From positions 806,001 to 870,000 of the forward strand of contig JABRWF010000002.1 of the NCBI GenBank assembly GCA_018343915.1: 64,000 bases of DNA, given 5' to 3'. The position numbers and the translations under genes were made by a program. Each line of letters opens with the position of its first letter. The stretch's first letter is position 1. Shown here piece after piece: positions 38,815 through 49,628 of the stretch. Below the pieces are notes generated by a model that saw only the letters and a program-made list of their open reading frames with translations, ran no database searches and was not told the DNA's origin. Source of the DNA: Agroathelia rolfsii. Taxonomy: Eukaryota > Basidiomycota > Agaricomycetes > Amylocorticiales > Amylocorticiaceae.

Positions 38815-40311
38815 TTAGACCTGAGCGACAGATTCTTGTGGCTCCGGATCCCGGCTTCCTCTACGCGTTTCATCTTCATTATCCCCATCGTTGATGAGGG
38901 TAACGTCAATGGCCACCTCGGTCAAAAATTCCGCCATGCCCCCATCTTTAATCTCTTTTCTCAACTTAGGGAAATTTTCATTTATTTTCTCCTTGAAGCC
39001 TTTGCGCATAAAACCGAGCAGACCCAAGAGACCGACAGGTGATAGCGATCATCCGCCTAAAGGACGATAGTGACGATCAGTTTACTGCATGTTGAAACAG
39101 AGAAAAACTGATACAAACCAGTAATAATGACCAAAAGCTCTCTTCCGAAGACCACTGAAAAGATACCACTAACAACAGTGAAAACACCACCAAGACTGCC
39201 GACAACTTGGAATGCTTGAAGAACCAAGCCACTCTTGAATTTATGTTTGAGGAACAACGTCTGATAAGGATCGAGCACAAGAGTAAGGGTTGACGATAAC
39301 GTTGCGTTTGTAGTTACCGTGACGGTAGGGCGCTCTGCATCAATCCCATTCGTACTGATTAAAGTTCATAAAATAAAGGATAACATACCGATACTGTAAC
39401 TGGCCCATCTGTCAGTTCCATACTCCAGAACACCCAGAGATACCAGAGCAGAACTATTAAAATCTGGTGGTAGCTTATATGCATTGTGCGCTGATAGTTG
39501 CATTTGGACCTCTGCTACCCTATGCCGGATTGTCTAGCTTGTTGGCGAGGACAAAAGCCAAATAGCAAGCGAAGAATGTATGTCATTAGCACTTGTATTG
39601 GATGGATACCCGTTGTAGGATATATGCAACTCCATTATATGACTCCCAGGATTCAATGATTCTATCAACAATATTAATCAATATTTATGCGTTTCATCGA
39701 CTGGTCCTCTTTACCTCGGTCCTGGTGTGAACTAAAGTTGCAATTCAGAAGCATGATATTATCTGCTTGAAATGTGCTTGATAGAGATGAATCCCATGAT
39801 TGACAGGTTGCTAATGGGAACATTAGACGAAACCCCAAAATAATAAATGAAACTGCTTACAATTACTGCCATCCGCTGCAAAAGCTCTGGCATATAAACT
39901 ACTTGGAAGGGACCTTGTGCTGTTCTGAAGGTAATTGAGCGTATAATGAGGAATTAGTTGTGTCTAGAGGAGATACAGTTGGTTAGTGTGAAATATTTAA
40001 GAATTATAAACTTATATTACAGCAGCAATAGTAAAATTTCCGAAACCAAGTGTAGGTGCATGATCATAAGTGGACACAGCAATTTCCGCACCGGAATCAA
40101 TAGTAGAATAAGAATTTTCGGCAAGATAAAGGGCTAAACCTATTGCGGCATAAATAGCAAGGGTACCGCGTACTTATTGATAACTCCAAGTGTTCAAATC
40201 TAAGGCAAAGCTCAATTTGACAAACATGTAATATGGGAATGTGTATGTCGACACTTACACATGTTTACGGAAAGCAGTGCAAAGATGCAAGAATTGCATG
40301 AAATCGTCCAT
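38815..40311 (-). pseudogene. Large secreted-face membrane protein gene with two in-frame stops
   Basis: Exons joined by GT/AG splicing read: LNTWSYQ, stop, VRGTLAIYAAIGLALYLAEN (membrane helix), a non-cytosolic region with several N-glycosylation sites (FGNFTIAA, TLNYLQNSTRSLPSS, NCNFSSH, DFNSSALVSLGVLEYGTDRW, TVTVTTNATLSST), then a second helix region SLGGVFTVVSGIFSVVFG and a charged tail LLGFMRKGFKEKINENFPKL. The stops are TAA at 40174-40176, between Q and V of the first helix region, and TGA at 39049-39051, where S-L-S-P-V-G-L-L-G continues in frame immediately after. A CGA-to-TGA change would explain the second. I recognise the layout as a basidiomycete membrane family without a name or known function. 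Decay is the simplest reading; sequencing error or an unseen splice pattern are alternatives. The 5' end (ATG 40309-40311 or an upstream exon) is uncertain. Confidence 0.6.
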
Positions 40312-41075
40312 GAGTGCTTACCATCTTCATCATAACGTTTCGGACCAAGAAAGGATGATATCCAGAAATCGCCGATTCGATCAATCAGGGTTGGCATGCT
40401 GGCAGACGTAGATTCCTTGATGTATTCGGAGTCATCGACAAGTATATATCCCTTTACGTTTTTGCGCTTCTTGGTCTGGTCAGACTTTTTGGTATTCATG
40501 TTGCCAAAATGCGCATTCCATTTTTCGGACCGAAATAATGCCCAGAACGAAAATAGAATGAGCATCAGACACGTCCAGGAGACTCCAACGGCAAGGTACA
40601 ATGCAACGTCGAATATTATAAATGCATTCTCGAAAGCATTAGGGGCCAAGCTATTTTCCGAAAAGTATGTCGGATCTTTTGTAATTTGTGAATGCGAGCG
40701 ATAAAAAGAACTTACAAATAGCATACCTGTGTATGGACCATATTTTAAAAGGACTAAATTGGACGATCCCAGAGCGAGCATAGTGAAGACTTCAAAGATG
40801 GCCCAAGCCCCATGAATTTGGCGCTTAAATGTAACAAGATCGCTAAAAACCCGTCGGAATGAGATTTTATAAAAATTTAAAGTCGGAACCTACATGAAAA
40901 TCCAGAAGAATACTACGACGGTATAGACAGCGGTGGAAATGCCAGTATAGAGCCGTCCATGTGGGTCCTCTTCAATGAAGACGAATATAGTGGAAATAAT
41001 CCAAGGCACCCAAAGCAATGCTAGGACATAGTGGAGAAGGAGCCGTACGTGGAATACAAAGTATTTCCCTGGCAT
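40212..41075 (-). CDS. Four-TM membrane protein, unnamed (possible fragment)
   Basis: ATG at 41073-41075 opens MPGKYFVFHVRLLLHYVLAL, with four hydrophobic helices: VLALLWVPWIISTIFVFI, ISTAVYTVVVFFWIFI, IFEVFTMLALGSSNLVLL and FDVALYLAVGVSWTCLMLIL. A basic cytosolic segment (KSDQTKKRKNVKG) follows, and the tail ends near SFLGPKRYDED. One intron near 40850-40890 joins WIFI to DLVTFKRQIHGAW. The four-helix layout resembles fungal MARVEL-type proteins, but I cannot assign the family firmly. Upstream, at 41463-41530 on the same strand, another reading frame encodes FWRFNFSLGYSTPFFAPEAG and looks like an exon, but I could not connect it. The 3' end overlaps the start of the decayed gene next door, so the two may originally have been one gene. 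Confidence 0.45.
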
Positions 41076-41248
41076 AGCAAGCGATGATTGGTAGAAAGGT
41101 GTGTGAAGAAGCCATCATAGCTGAAGACACGTCTTCAAATACACTGTAACTCGTTGAATGAGCGTGGTATGGTTGAGGCGTTGAGACATCAAGTTGAGCA
41201 GCTGGGCCGTTGGCGCCTCGAGAATGGTCGAATAGAGCCCGGCACGTG

Positions 41249-41367
41249 TGAAGTGGTTGGAATACTGGAAGCGCCATTAAATTGGGCGGCCGAAGAGTTA
41301 GTGCCTCAAATATGTATAGATAGTCATGAAATGGTCGGAGACTGGAAGCGCCGTCAAATCAGGCGGC
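41249..41367. repeat. Imperfect direct repeat with shared agcgcc core
   Basis: Copy 1 at 41249-41290 and copy 2 at 41327-41367 share the pattern tgaa-tggt-gga--ctggaagcgcc--taaat--ggcggc, with 78 bp between their starts. Shorter relatives containing aagcgcc occur near 41506 and 41597. The repeats lie in non-coding sequence upstream of the four-TM gene. Confidence 0.5.
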
Positions 41368-41894
41368 TTACATGTTGACAATTTAAAAAGTGATTACGTA
41401 TACTGGGCAGGAAATATAACTGCAAAAGGATGTAAGCAAACCACTTACTCACATCGAAACCTGCCTCTGGTGCAAAGAATGGTGTGGAGTACCCAAGGCT
41501 GAAGTTGAAGCGCCAAAAGGCAGAACGTATGGTCTTAGATAATAGTTGAACTGGGCTGGATCCTTCATGATGGAATGAAATGAATCATGATAAGAAGAAG
41601 CGCCGTTAATAATTTATTGATAATTATCGTATCACTAGATGAAGGACTCCTGTGTACTCCGGCAATCCGGATCACGGTAATGTCAGGTCCGGTATTTAAT
41701 ATTTAACCCCAGTAAACGTTGTTTCGTGTCATATCGGCGAAATTGGGCATTGTTCACTCACCAGAAATCTTAAATGGGAAATCACGAACAAAATGTGAAG
41801 CAGTGGCAAAGAGCACAGATATTTACTCGGAGTACAATTATCTAGATTCATGCGTGAGAATAAAATAAAAAGGCATCAGATGACCTGCTTCTGT

Positions 41895-43741
41895 TCATCC
41901 ACTCCCCCGAGATACGCCTGTCCCCGAGCCGCCACGACCACGGCCACCTCCACGCCCTCTTCTACCACCGCGACCAGCGCCTTCATTGGTAGTAGGTGGT
42001 GGCGCTGGAACAGCACCACCACCACTACCATCTGCCGCTGCCGTAGGTCGGGGCATGATCTTGGAGATTTTTTCCTTCTCCTTCTCCGCACTGAGAGCAG
42101 AGGATTTATCTTTCTCCGTCGTCGTTGTCGATGTTGTTGGGATCGATGCTCCTTCGCTAGCGGGAGTAGTCCCACTGCCGCGCTCGCGCCGGGACCGCGG
42201 ACCACTGGCACCAACGCCGCTGAGCGCAGCTTCAAAATGGCGAGAGGCAAGCCCGAGCATGGGTCGACCACGACTGCGGGATGAAGAAGATCCTACTGTG
42301 CCAGAGGCTAATACATCTTTACTATCTTTGCCATCGGCAACACCTTCAGATGAAGAAGGCGATTTGACAGCGGTGGCAGGTGGCGCTGGATTTAATATGG
42401 AGGGAGGTGTAGGTTGTTGGTGGGCAGGAGGTTTGGCAATCGTAGGGACAGGAGGCGCCGAGGCCTGCTGAGCAGCCTTTTGGCGAGACGATCGGGAGGC
42501 CTTGGGAGATGAAGGTGTGGGCTGCCCTGGGGTAGAAGACACTTTTGAGCCGGCAGGCGTAGGTGCGGCTGTTGATGAATTTGCTGTCATAGCATTTGAT
42601 TTGTTCGCCTCGGCCTTGGCTGCTGCCTTTTCCTTCTTACTCTTCTTCGAACTTGAGGCTGCTATGCTTTGCTTGCTATCTTTGCCCTTCTTGGATTCGT
42701 CTTTCTCCTTGTTCTTGCCCTTGTCTTTGCCTTTCTCTTTCTCCTTTTCCTTCTTGTCTTTTTCCTTATCTTTATCTCTGTCTTTTTCCTTCTCTTTTTC
42801 CTTGTCTTTCTCCTTTTCCTTTCCTTTCTCTTTCTTCATCAAAATCACTTGTCCATCGCGATAATGCGCGTGATTGCGCATCACAGACTCCTTGTCCTTC
42901 TGTGCAGCGCGCTTTGCTATTAGTGCCTCCAGAAGAGGGGTTGTCTTTGGAGCTTCTATAGGTTGCACAGTAGACACTAGGTTTGCGCTTCAATAAACCA
43001 TAACAATATTGATGAGAAATAGGCATTGAAATGAACTTACAAAGTGATTCGATCGTAGGTGCTTCTTCGGTCGATGAAGCTTCAAGGGACTTGACAAAAG
43101 AAATATAATCTTCGTCTTTAGAAGGCGTAAATATGCAATTAGATTCTCACGAGGCACGATATACTTACCTTTCTCAATCGTATTGATGCGCGCATCATGT
43201 TTCTTCTTCTCGGTAGGTAGCTTTTGATAAGGAGCAAACTCAACGACCGCGTAGCTTTCGTTACCTTTAATAGCTTTAAGTGACCATAACGTCATAGTTT
43301 GGCGTAACTCATCGCACCTGTTTTGTCTCTGAATAAATGCCCGTTATACTCCGCGCTGAACCTAGCCACCTGCTCCGTGCTCTTAAATACAATATATGCG
43401 CGAGAAGGCACATTCTCCTTGTTTATCCTGCAGGATATTCTGATCAGATGCACACTACATCCTCTTTTAATATGTTTGAACCCACTTCTTCCTGAACTTG
43501 CCTTGGCTGTAAGACTTGAAGGAGACGGTCTCCTCAGACACCCATGGTGCAACGCTTTGCCAAAATACGTCCTCTGGGAGATTCCCAGGAAGTCTACGCA
43601 CGACGGTTTTGAGGCGCTCGGGCGCAGCAGCTGTGTTTGTAGTTTTAGATCAAGATTCTGCCATATATACTTTTTGGTGTGTGCATTTTCACCATTCGAG
43701 AGGCTGCCCGAACTAGCTGATTTTATAGGTCCAGATGCCAT
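41895..43741 (-). CDS. UPF3: UPF3/Smg4 nonsense-mediated decay factor
   Basis: After a short first exon (MASGPIKSASSGSLSN), a 62-nt intron leads to AAAPERLKTVVRRLPGNLPE, followed by DVFWQSV, the diagnostic start of the Smg4/UPF3 RRM-like domain. Further exons give INKENVPSRAYIVFKSTEQV, FSAEYNGHLFRDK, then GNESYAVVEFAPYQKLPTEK, the RNP-like strands of this fold that bind UPF2. The C-terminal half (about 350 residues) is low complexity: a long K/E/D tract (KEKGKEKEKDKEKEKEKDRD type, 42700-42840), Ala/Ser/Pro-rich linkers and a final RGG-like end, GRGGRRGRGGGRGRGGSG. UPF3 links exon junction complexes to UPF2/UPF1 and shuttles between nucleus and cytoplasm. An upstream in-frame ATG at 43799-43801 would add 20 residues. 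The family call is secure; exact internal borders are approximate. Confidence 0.9.
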
Positions 43742-44564
43742 TACAGTTGCCCGAGTCGTCAGGTTACTTCTTGGAGGACTCTGTGTTCTTGGACCAGCCA
43801 CTCAGAGATGGTGAACCACCTGTTCTTTCGGAGTTTGAACCTGGCAGTATAAGAACAGTCGGAAGCATTGCTGGGTTCGTCGCCCTTTTTCAATTTTCTA
43901 CTGGCATCTCCAGCTCGAGGCTCGTTCACGAATCGCGGTTTCCCTTTGCAATTGGTGAGCCCTTTCCCCATCTTAGCCACTCCTTGATTCTTTCACATAC
44001 ACGATGAACAAAATATCACATTCAAGCTCAACAGTCTTATGGGCTCTAAGCCCATCTGCTGATCTTTACTTCTGCAATTCTGAAGTTTTCTTTCTCACCT
44101 TCCTATACGTCTTACACTCCTTTCCTGACTTGGTACTAATCATTTGAATTTTCGCAGATGTATTAAGACTTAATCAAATATAGACAACAATGATATTCAG
44201 TAGAATTAATGTATGTCAGATATTGTCTGTGAAAATCAAGATGTGATTCATGCTTGAACCCGTCTATGTGAATGCGTGTCACAAACCTCGGGTAGCTTCA
44301 ATAATTAGTTGCACACCTTATCATGCCTATAAGAATATACCATGCAACAATACCATCCTGGGCATGAATGGTATTTTGGGCTCGGCGCGCTTGTAAGACA
44401 TATCTAGCCAACGAAAAAGCACCTCAATTCAGTTTGAGCTTAACCATTATAGGCTCCCTGAACGATGCAAGGAGGGTATACATAAATCTACTGTCCAATA
44501 AAAGTACATACGCAAGTCACAAAAACATGAAAAGATCGCACAAAAGGGAAAACATTGTACATCA
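43742..44564. other. Intergenic region between UPF3 and SYF2
   Basis: About 0.8 kb. It holds the UPF3 promoter and the 3' flank of SYF2, which is transcribed in the same direction. Open frames here (43735-44007 and others) are antisense shadows or lack protein character. Confidence 0.4.
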
Positions 44565-45950
44565 TCAGAGAGCAGTCCCACGTTCGAAACTGGCACGGAT
44601 CTCTGCTGTATATTTGTCGTAGTATCGGGCAATCTGAAGAAGGAAGAAAAAATATAAATGGGGAGGCATATGAATAGAGGACTGCTACACACCTTTTTGT
44701 TGAACACACGATTGCGTTCGTTGATGTATGTGATGTCGCCTTCGGTCTCGTTAAGACGCCTACGGGAGAACTTGCCCTTCTTGTCCAAACTATAGGACAT
44801 GTAAGAGAAAATATAGTTGGAAGAAAGGGAGGAAACGCACTCGTTGTTAATCTTGCCAACAACACGGTCAATAGCCTCCTCGCTGGGCTTATTGTCACCA
44901 TAGATGAGAGTGTTGGCATCCCGATAGAGGCTTTCGGCGGCCAGTTGTTGTTCTTGAGTTGGTATTAACTGAAAGTGGTCGGGTCAGCTTGTTTCAGGAG
45001 CTCTTACTAACATACATACCGATGACCCCGATGCGTCGAATTGGGTCAATGCACTCGAGGCGCTGCCCAATGCGAGTGCTCCAGGCGCCAAGCCCAGCGC
45101 AAGTTCTTTTTGTTTATTATACGCAGAAAGGTCGGGCTTGATGAGATCCAAGTCCTTCTTGTACCGTCTTCGTGCAGCATGTGCATCATCTAGTCGAGGC
45201 TAGTCGTAAGCAAGCAGGTATCATAGTGTAAGAGGGCGTGAATGCGCGTACCGTGGAACTCATAATCAGCACGCCTCTTCTTTCTTTTCAGCTTCTCCTC
45301 CCACTTGTCATTTTCTTCAATGGTCCACTCCCAGTTCTTGGCCCGCTCGACGTCTTCGCCGCGCTCTTCAGCATCAGCCTTGGCACGTAACGTCTCAGCC
45401 AATTTGCGCTGCTTCTCGAGCCTTGCTGCCTCACGAGCGGTGACTTTGGAAGCAGTATGTTCTGCTACGACGGATGCACGATTTGCTAGTGCGCCGGAGT
45501 GCTAAAATATGGCGAATTTTGTAAGACTATATATCAAAGGGAGAGGGACAGATGCGTTACCATCTTCTCTCGCAGTTGCCTAAGCTTCTCCTTGCGCTCT
45601 TCCATCGTCATTTTTTTCTCCTCTGGGACAGGGATAGCTTCCTCCTCTTTCTCTTCCATAGGCTCATCTCTGTGACCATTTGCCTTTACTACTGCCGCCG
45701 CTGCCTCATTCTCCCCTAGCGTAGCATCACCCTCCATTGATGCGTCTTGCGCATCCCCAGATTCCGGTGCTACATTGTCTACGTCTTGAGCCAGTTTGGA
45801 TACAGCTCCGGCGACGTCTGAAATAGCGCTAGGCAGCGAAGTAGTCTGTTCCTCAGCAGCAGGAGCCTCATCAACGACTGTAGCCTCATTTGCAGTTGCG
45901 GCTGCCTTTCCCTTTTTGCTGGAACGTGTCGATTTCCTTTGAGCGGGCAT
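44565..45950 (-). CDS. SYF2: Pre-mRNA-splicing factor SYF2
   Basis: Five to six exons. The N-terminal exon MPAQRKSTRSSKKGKAAATA runs through an acidic Ala/Glu-rich leader to TMEERKEKLRQLREKM. Downstream exons read RASVVAEHTASKVTAREAAR, then AKNWEWTIEENDKWEEKLKR, then KKRRADYEFH joined to DDAHAARRRYKKDLDLIKPD. They continue with LSAYNKQKELALGLAPGALA, TQEQQLAAESLYRDANTLIY, GDNKPSEEAIDRVVGKINNE and KKGKFSRRRLNETEGDITYI, ending NERNRVFNKK and IARYYDKYTAEIRASFERGT. These are the canonical SYF2 domain blocks (N-W-x-W-T-I-E-x-N, Y-N-x-Q-K, F-S-R-R-R, D-I-T-Y-I-N-E-R-N). SYF2 belongs to the NTC/Prp19-associated complex in the spliceosome. Stop TGA at 44565-44567. Confidence 0.93.
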
Positions 45951-46553
45951 TGAAGGGTAGACCTGAAGAAGACGAGCTCTTGTAGGTTATAGATGAGTTC
46001 AGTGGTTCAAAGGTGTAGTAGATTCAGTCTTCTTTTTGGAGTCAGGATGTCCAACGGCGGCGGTGGCGGACGGCTTGGAGTGAAGTAAGCAGTGCTATCG
46101 GAGTTCAAATTTGCACAGGTGACAAACTGTTGCATTGCGTACATTCCAAGTCAGACTGACTTGTCAACCTGGATTCTTCATCCCACAGCTACTCTAAATC
46201 TGAATGACCATCCAACTCAAGCACGTATGTGTGTGTGCCAAAAATCAGCGGCAAAAGCCTTTAATTGTATAAGGGTCAAATGTAGCTAATAACTATGGCC
46301 TGCATATGTAAGCAGTGGAAAAACTGTTCTGAAGTAAGAAAGAGCATGAAAGAGTTCATAGTGGTCTACTCAGGCTATACTGGGTATCGCTATATGACAG
46401 AGGGAAGAATAATTTTTCTTCAATAAAGAAAGAAAAGAAAAAAGAAAGAAAAAAAAGAAGAAGAAGAAGAAGAGAATATAAAACAAGAACAAATGGGTAT
46501 CATACAAAAAAGCTTAAAAGCGGGAAGGAAGTATGTTAGGTAAAATAGGGGGG
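45951..46553. other. Intergenic region with purine-rich microsatellite
   Basis: Between SYF2 and the second GPI-protein gene. A strongly strand-biased purine tract (gaaa/gaag repeats) runs from about 46424 to 46475. No gene was recognised. Confidence 0.5.
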
Positions 46554-47603
46554 TCAGAGCGCAGAGTATAAAAATAGTCCGGGAAGCAAAAGAGTGTGCA
46601 ACGACGGTCGAGCAAAAAACAGCGACAAAGCGGAGCTGGTTGCTGAGGTAGTAGAATGCGCTGCAGAGCTGGCGGACGCCGAGCCAGTAGCCGTGACGGA
46701 AGTAGAGAATCCGGAGCTTGTCGAGGAGCGAGCCGCCGAAGAGGGAGCAGCAGAAGAGGGGGCAGCAGAAGATTGGAAACTGGAAGAGGAGGGGGTAAAA
46801 GACGGGAAGATTGACGATGCAGCCGAGCTTGGGGTGCCGATGAAGGTGGTTGACAGGGACGTTTGAGTGACAGCATCAGACACAGTTGAAGGAACAGGGA
46901 TGGTAGATGTATCAGATGCCACAACGGACGAGAAGGAACCTTGCATGTTAGCCAGGCTGAAAAGGGGATTAATTTAAAGCTAGCTTGAACAATGATGAAT
47001 CATACGTGAAAGTGTGCGAGTACGCCTGGTACGCAGCTCCATCAGCATCCGTCGCATTCAAAGACGTGAACACAATGTAGCTGTGGAACCGTTTAGCTCA
47101 ATCAAAGGAGACAGTAATCAAAACAACATACTAGGTATCCGAGTTAGGTCCTGCATTGGCATCGGGCTATTTTCTTTGTTGTGAGATCGGCTTTGACAGC
47201 AAAGATTGGCAAGTGTATGGTGACTTACAGTAAACTCCAAAGAATGTGTGGTAGAAACGTCGACTGGTTCAATGCTCTGAACCAGTTGCTGTTGTGAATA
47301 TATTAGTTACAGAGTCCGAAGCTGTTAAGCCCAATTCTCACCACTTCCCCCGAGTACAGTCCAACGGTGGAAACTCCCATCTCGCTTAATGATGGCGTTT
47401 CCCCATCATCTAGCCATTGAACAGTGCAAGACTGTCCGCCATAGCAGGTGGTGTCGCTGACAGGCTGGGTCATCTTTGACAGATTCCAACAAAATCAGAG
47501 GAAAGTTTAAAATGAAATCAAATTTACATACATAAAGAGATGCGAATGCAGTAGAGGCATTGAGAAGCAAGAGTAAAGCGGAAGAAGTGAGAATATAAGA
47601 CAT
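46554..47603 (-). CDS. KRE9/KNH-like GPI-anchored Ser/Thr-rich cell-wall protein 2
   Basis: Same architecture as the gene at 32172-33009. The signal peptide MSYILTSSALLLLLNASTAF splices into MTQPVSDTTCYGGQSCTVQW, then LDDGETPSLSEMGVSTVGLY, and later exons give YYIVFTSLNATDADGAAYQA, YSHTFSLANM. The shared W-x-D-D-G-x-(T/S)-P-S-L pattern ties the two paralogues together. A long Ser/Thr/Ala stalk (for example SSAAPSSAAPSSAARSST) precedes a hydrophobic GPI-type tail, LHTLLLPGLFLYSAL. Unlike the first copy, this domain has a Cys pair (TCYGGQSC). The product should be secreted, O-mannosylated and wall- or membrane-anchored. Several introns of about 50-60 nt; exact borders in the middle exons are approximate. 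Confidence 0.82.
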
Positions 47604-47875
47604 GTTGCTGCTCTCTAGTTGGGAAATTCACAGGTGAAGAGCGAGTTTAGATACAAAAGAGTGGACGCTGGCGCGAATGCCGATGGAGAAGAAAAAAAGT
47701 GTGGTTTTGTAGAGAGATGAGACTGGTCGACGACTTTGGGCTTATATGGAGATCGTCAAGGTCATAAGATTTCGTTGCTGTACCGACGGCCGTAATATAG
47801 GGGTTTGATGCAATATTGATGTTGGAAAGTTGCAACAAGCGGAGTTCCAACCGACGTCATAGCCCAGCTTTCGCC

Positions 47876-49245
47876 ATGTCCAGTCGCAGTGCAGCCGCCC
47901 GTCTGTGGTCTATATACGGTCATTGCACACGACGTCCACTGTTATCATCACGAAATCTCCAGAAGAAACTAATCTCTGCTGCTGCACCATCCTCGGGCAC
48001 TGCTCCTGCCTCTGAACCTCCTGTTCCTCCAAAACATGACTTTCCTGTTTCCCCCGTGCCTAAGAATCCATTGGGTGACGGCAACTACATCAAAACAGCG
48101 GCCGCTCTCATCATCGGGTACATACAGCTCATACGAACTGATTATCTGGAATATTTTTTTGATCATGCTAAGCAAGAGATGAGATTCTCAACGGCAAAAC
48201 GCTTGACCGTAACTCGAATTACTTTGCACGATTCTGCTTCGAACAAGGCATTGACTTGTCTGTATCCGCTTTTACCGTACCCGTGACCCTTTGTTCCTGA
48301 CAACCGTAAACGAGATATCTAGGAAACGAGTGGAAGTGATTCCAGACGACGTGGATGAAATGTGCGCGACCAATGTGTTATGATCCCGCATCACTTGCCC
48401 TTAATAATGATTGTTTTGTATGATCCGTCAGTGTCGAGGCCAGTCGGCGGATGGTTAACAAATATGATTTTGTGATTACATCTGGTGGCATTGGTCCAAC
48501 TCATGACGGTAAGTGTCATTGATGTGATATATCATCCTCCATATTCACTATGTGTTTGTACAGATATTACATATGAATCCCTTGCCAAGGCATTCAACCA
48601 ACCTCTAGTGCATCACCAGGAGACACTGACACGTATGGCAGCCATCAGCGGGCGACGTTTTGAAAACCAGACAGAAGAGCAGAAGACTGCCAGGAACCGC
48701 ATGGCCTTGTTCCCCGCTCAAGCTGAGGTCTTGTACATTGCCAGTGACATCTGGGTGGTATTTAGGATTTCTTACTTTAAACTTCTTTGTAATTTTTTTG
48801 CTCAGCACTGTGAAATCTTAGCCCGTAGTACGCCTGCAAGGTAAATTATGCGTCTTTCCCGGAATACCGACATTGTTCCAGAAGATGCTAGACGGTCTAG
48901 CGCCTTTGCTGCCTCTTCCACCCGCCAGCGCTAGGCCAACACGCATACAGATATTCACGCCGTAAGCCCATCGGATCGTATTGCCACAGCAAATCATTTT
49001 TTCTCAATGATGTCCCCAGTTTACCTGAGTCGTCTATTGCGCCAATCCTTACCACACTACAAAAACGAGTATCAGGTGAAGGCGTCCGAGTGGGGTCATA
49101 CCCAGTTTTGCAGCATGGAGTATATGTCTCGCTCATAGGGTATGGTGCGGAGAAGGTACGAGGGCTCGCCGAGGAGCTTCAAAAGGAGATCCAAGGCACC
49201 GTTGTAACTGACGAAGAAGCCCGAGCGAGAAAGGGGGCGGAATAA
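47876..49245 (+). CDS. Molybdopterin-binding-domain (MoCF/CinA-like) protein, probably mitochondrial
   Basis: The start MSSRSAAARLWSIYGHCTRR is a basic, acid-free leader of mitochondrial presequence type; an upstream in-frame ATG at 47819 would lengthen it. The single domain begins AAALIIGDEILNGKTLDRNS, then NYFARFCFEQGIDL and KRVEVIPDDVDEI, with the signature [20 protein letters not shown] (T-S-G-G-x-G-x-T-x-D-D), the pterin-binding loop shared by MoaB/Mog, CinA and eukaryotic FAD-synthase N-terminal domains. Later parts are FPAQAEVLYIASDIW, LCVFPGIPTLFQKMLDGLAP and VSGEGVRVGSYPVLQHGVYV. There is no fused PAPS-reductase/FAD-synthetase half. The likely role is in flavin or molybdopterin nucleotide metabolism or repair; the real substrate is unknown. 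About six exons, all GT/AG. Confidence 0.85.
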
Positions 49246-49452
49246 AGGACTTGGTTACATTCTCTATGACTATTTGTGAAGTATCTTATTTTCCTGCTAG
49301 TATCCCACATCGTCTTGTAGCATGCCTCGGATCTGTTTCATGCTTTCGTAGTTACTCATGTTCACAAACAAATTCTTTTGCATGTCAAATGAAGGACGCA
49401 TGGAGATAATTATTTTGTAGTGATATATACATAATCCCAGTTATATAGCAAC

Positions 49453-49538
49453 CTCAGAATAGCTCAGTTGGAAGAGCGTCAGACTGTAATGGGTATCCTG
49501 TCATCTGAATGTCGCTGGTTCGAACCCGGCTTCTGAGA
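49453..49538 (+). tRNA. tRNA-Tyr (GTA) with 13-nt intron
   Basis: A cloverleaf folds by eye. Acceptor ctcagaa pairs with ttctgag plus discriminator A at 49538. The D-arm is gctc/gagc; the anticodon stem tcaga pairs with tctga across the intron; the T-arm gctgg-ttcgaac-ccggc carries the B-box. The anticodon GTA is at 49486-49488. A 13-nt intron (tgggtatcctgtc, 49490-49502) sits one base 3' of the anticodon, the position cut by eukaryotic tRNA endonuclease; tRNA-Tyr genes normally carry introns in fungi. T-runs shortly after the 3' end (tttta, then cttttttgc) could stop RNA polymerase III. Confidence 0.95.
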
Positions 49539-49628
49539 TTTTATTTACGTCTTTTTTGCTTCTTCCGATGATGAAAGGCTGTATAGATACCGAATTTTTG
49601 ATTGCGCCCTGAGTACAATAAATTGTGA

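Noticed and set aside
41876..42284. Frames overlapping the Gly/Arg-rich end of UPF3 in other phases
   Set aside because: Low-complexity GC-rich coding sequence keeps several frames open; only the UPF3 frame fits upstream exons.
42502..42923. Plus-strand frames rich in Phe, Leu and Ser opposite UPF3
   Set aside because: These are antisense readings of the Lys/Glu/Asp-rich UPF3 tract and have no independent support.
46424..46475. GAA/GAAA purine tract considered as a CRISPR-like or regulatory repeat
   Set aside because: Simple microsatellite without spacer structure; in a fungal genome this is ordinary.
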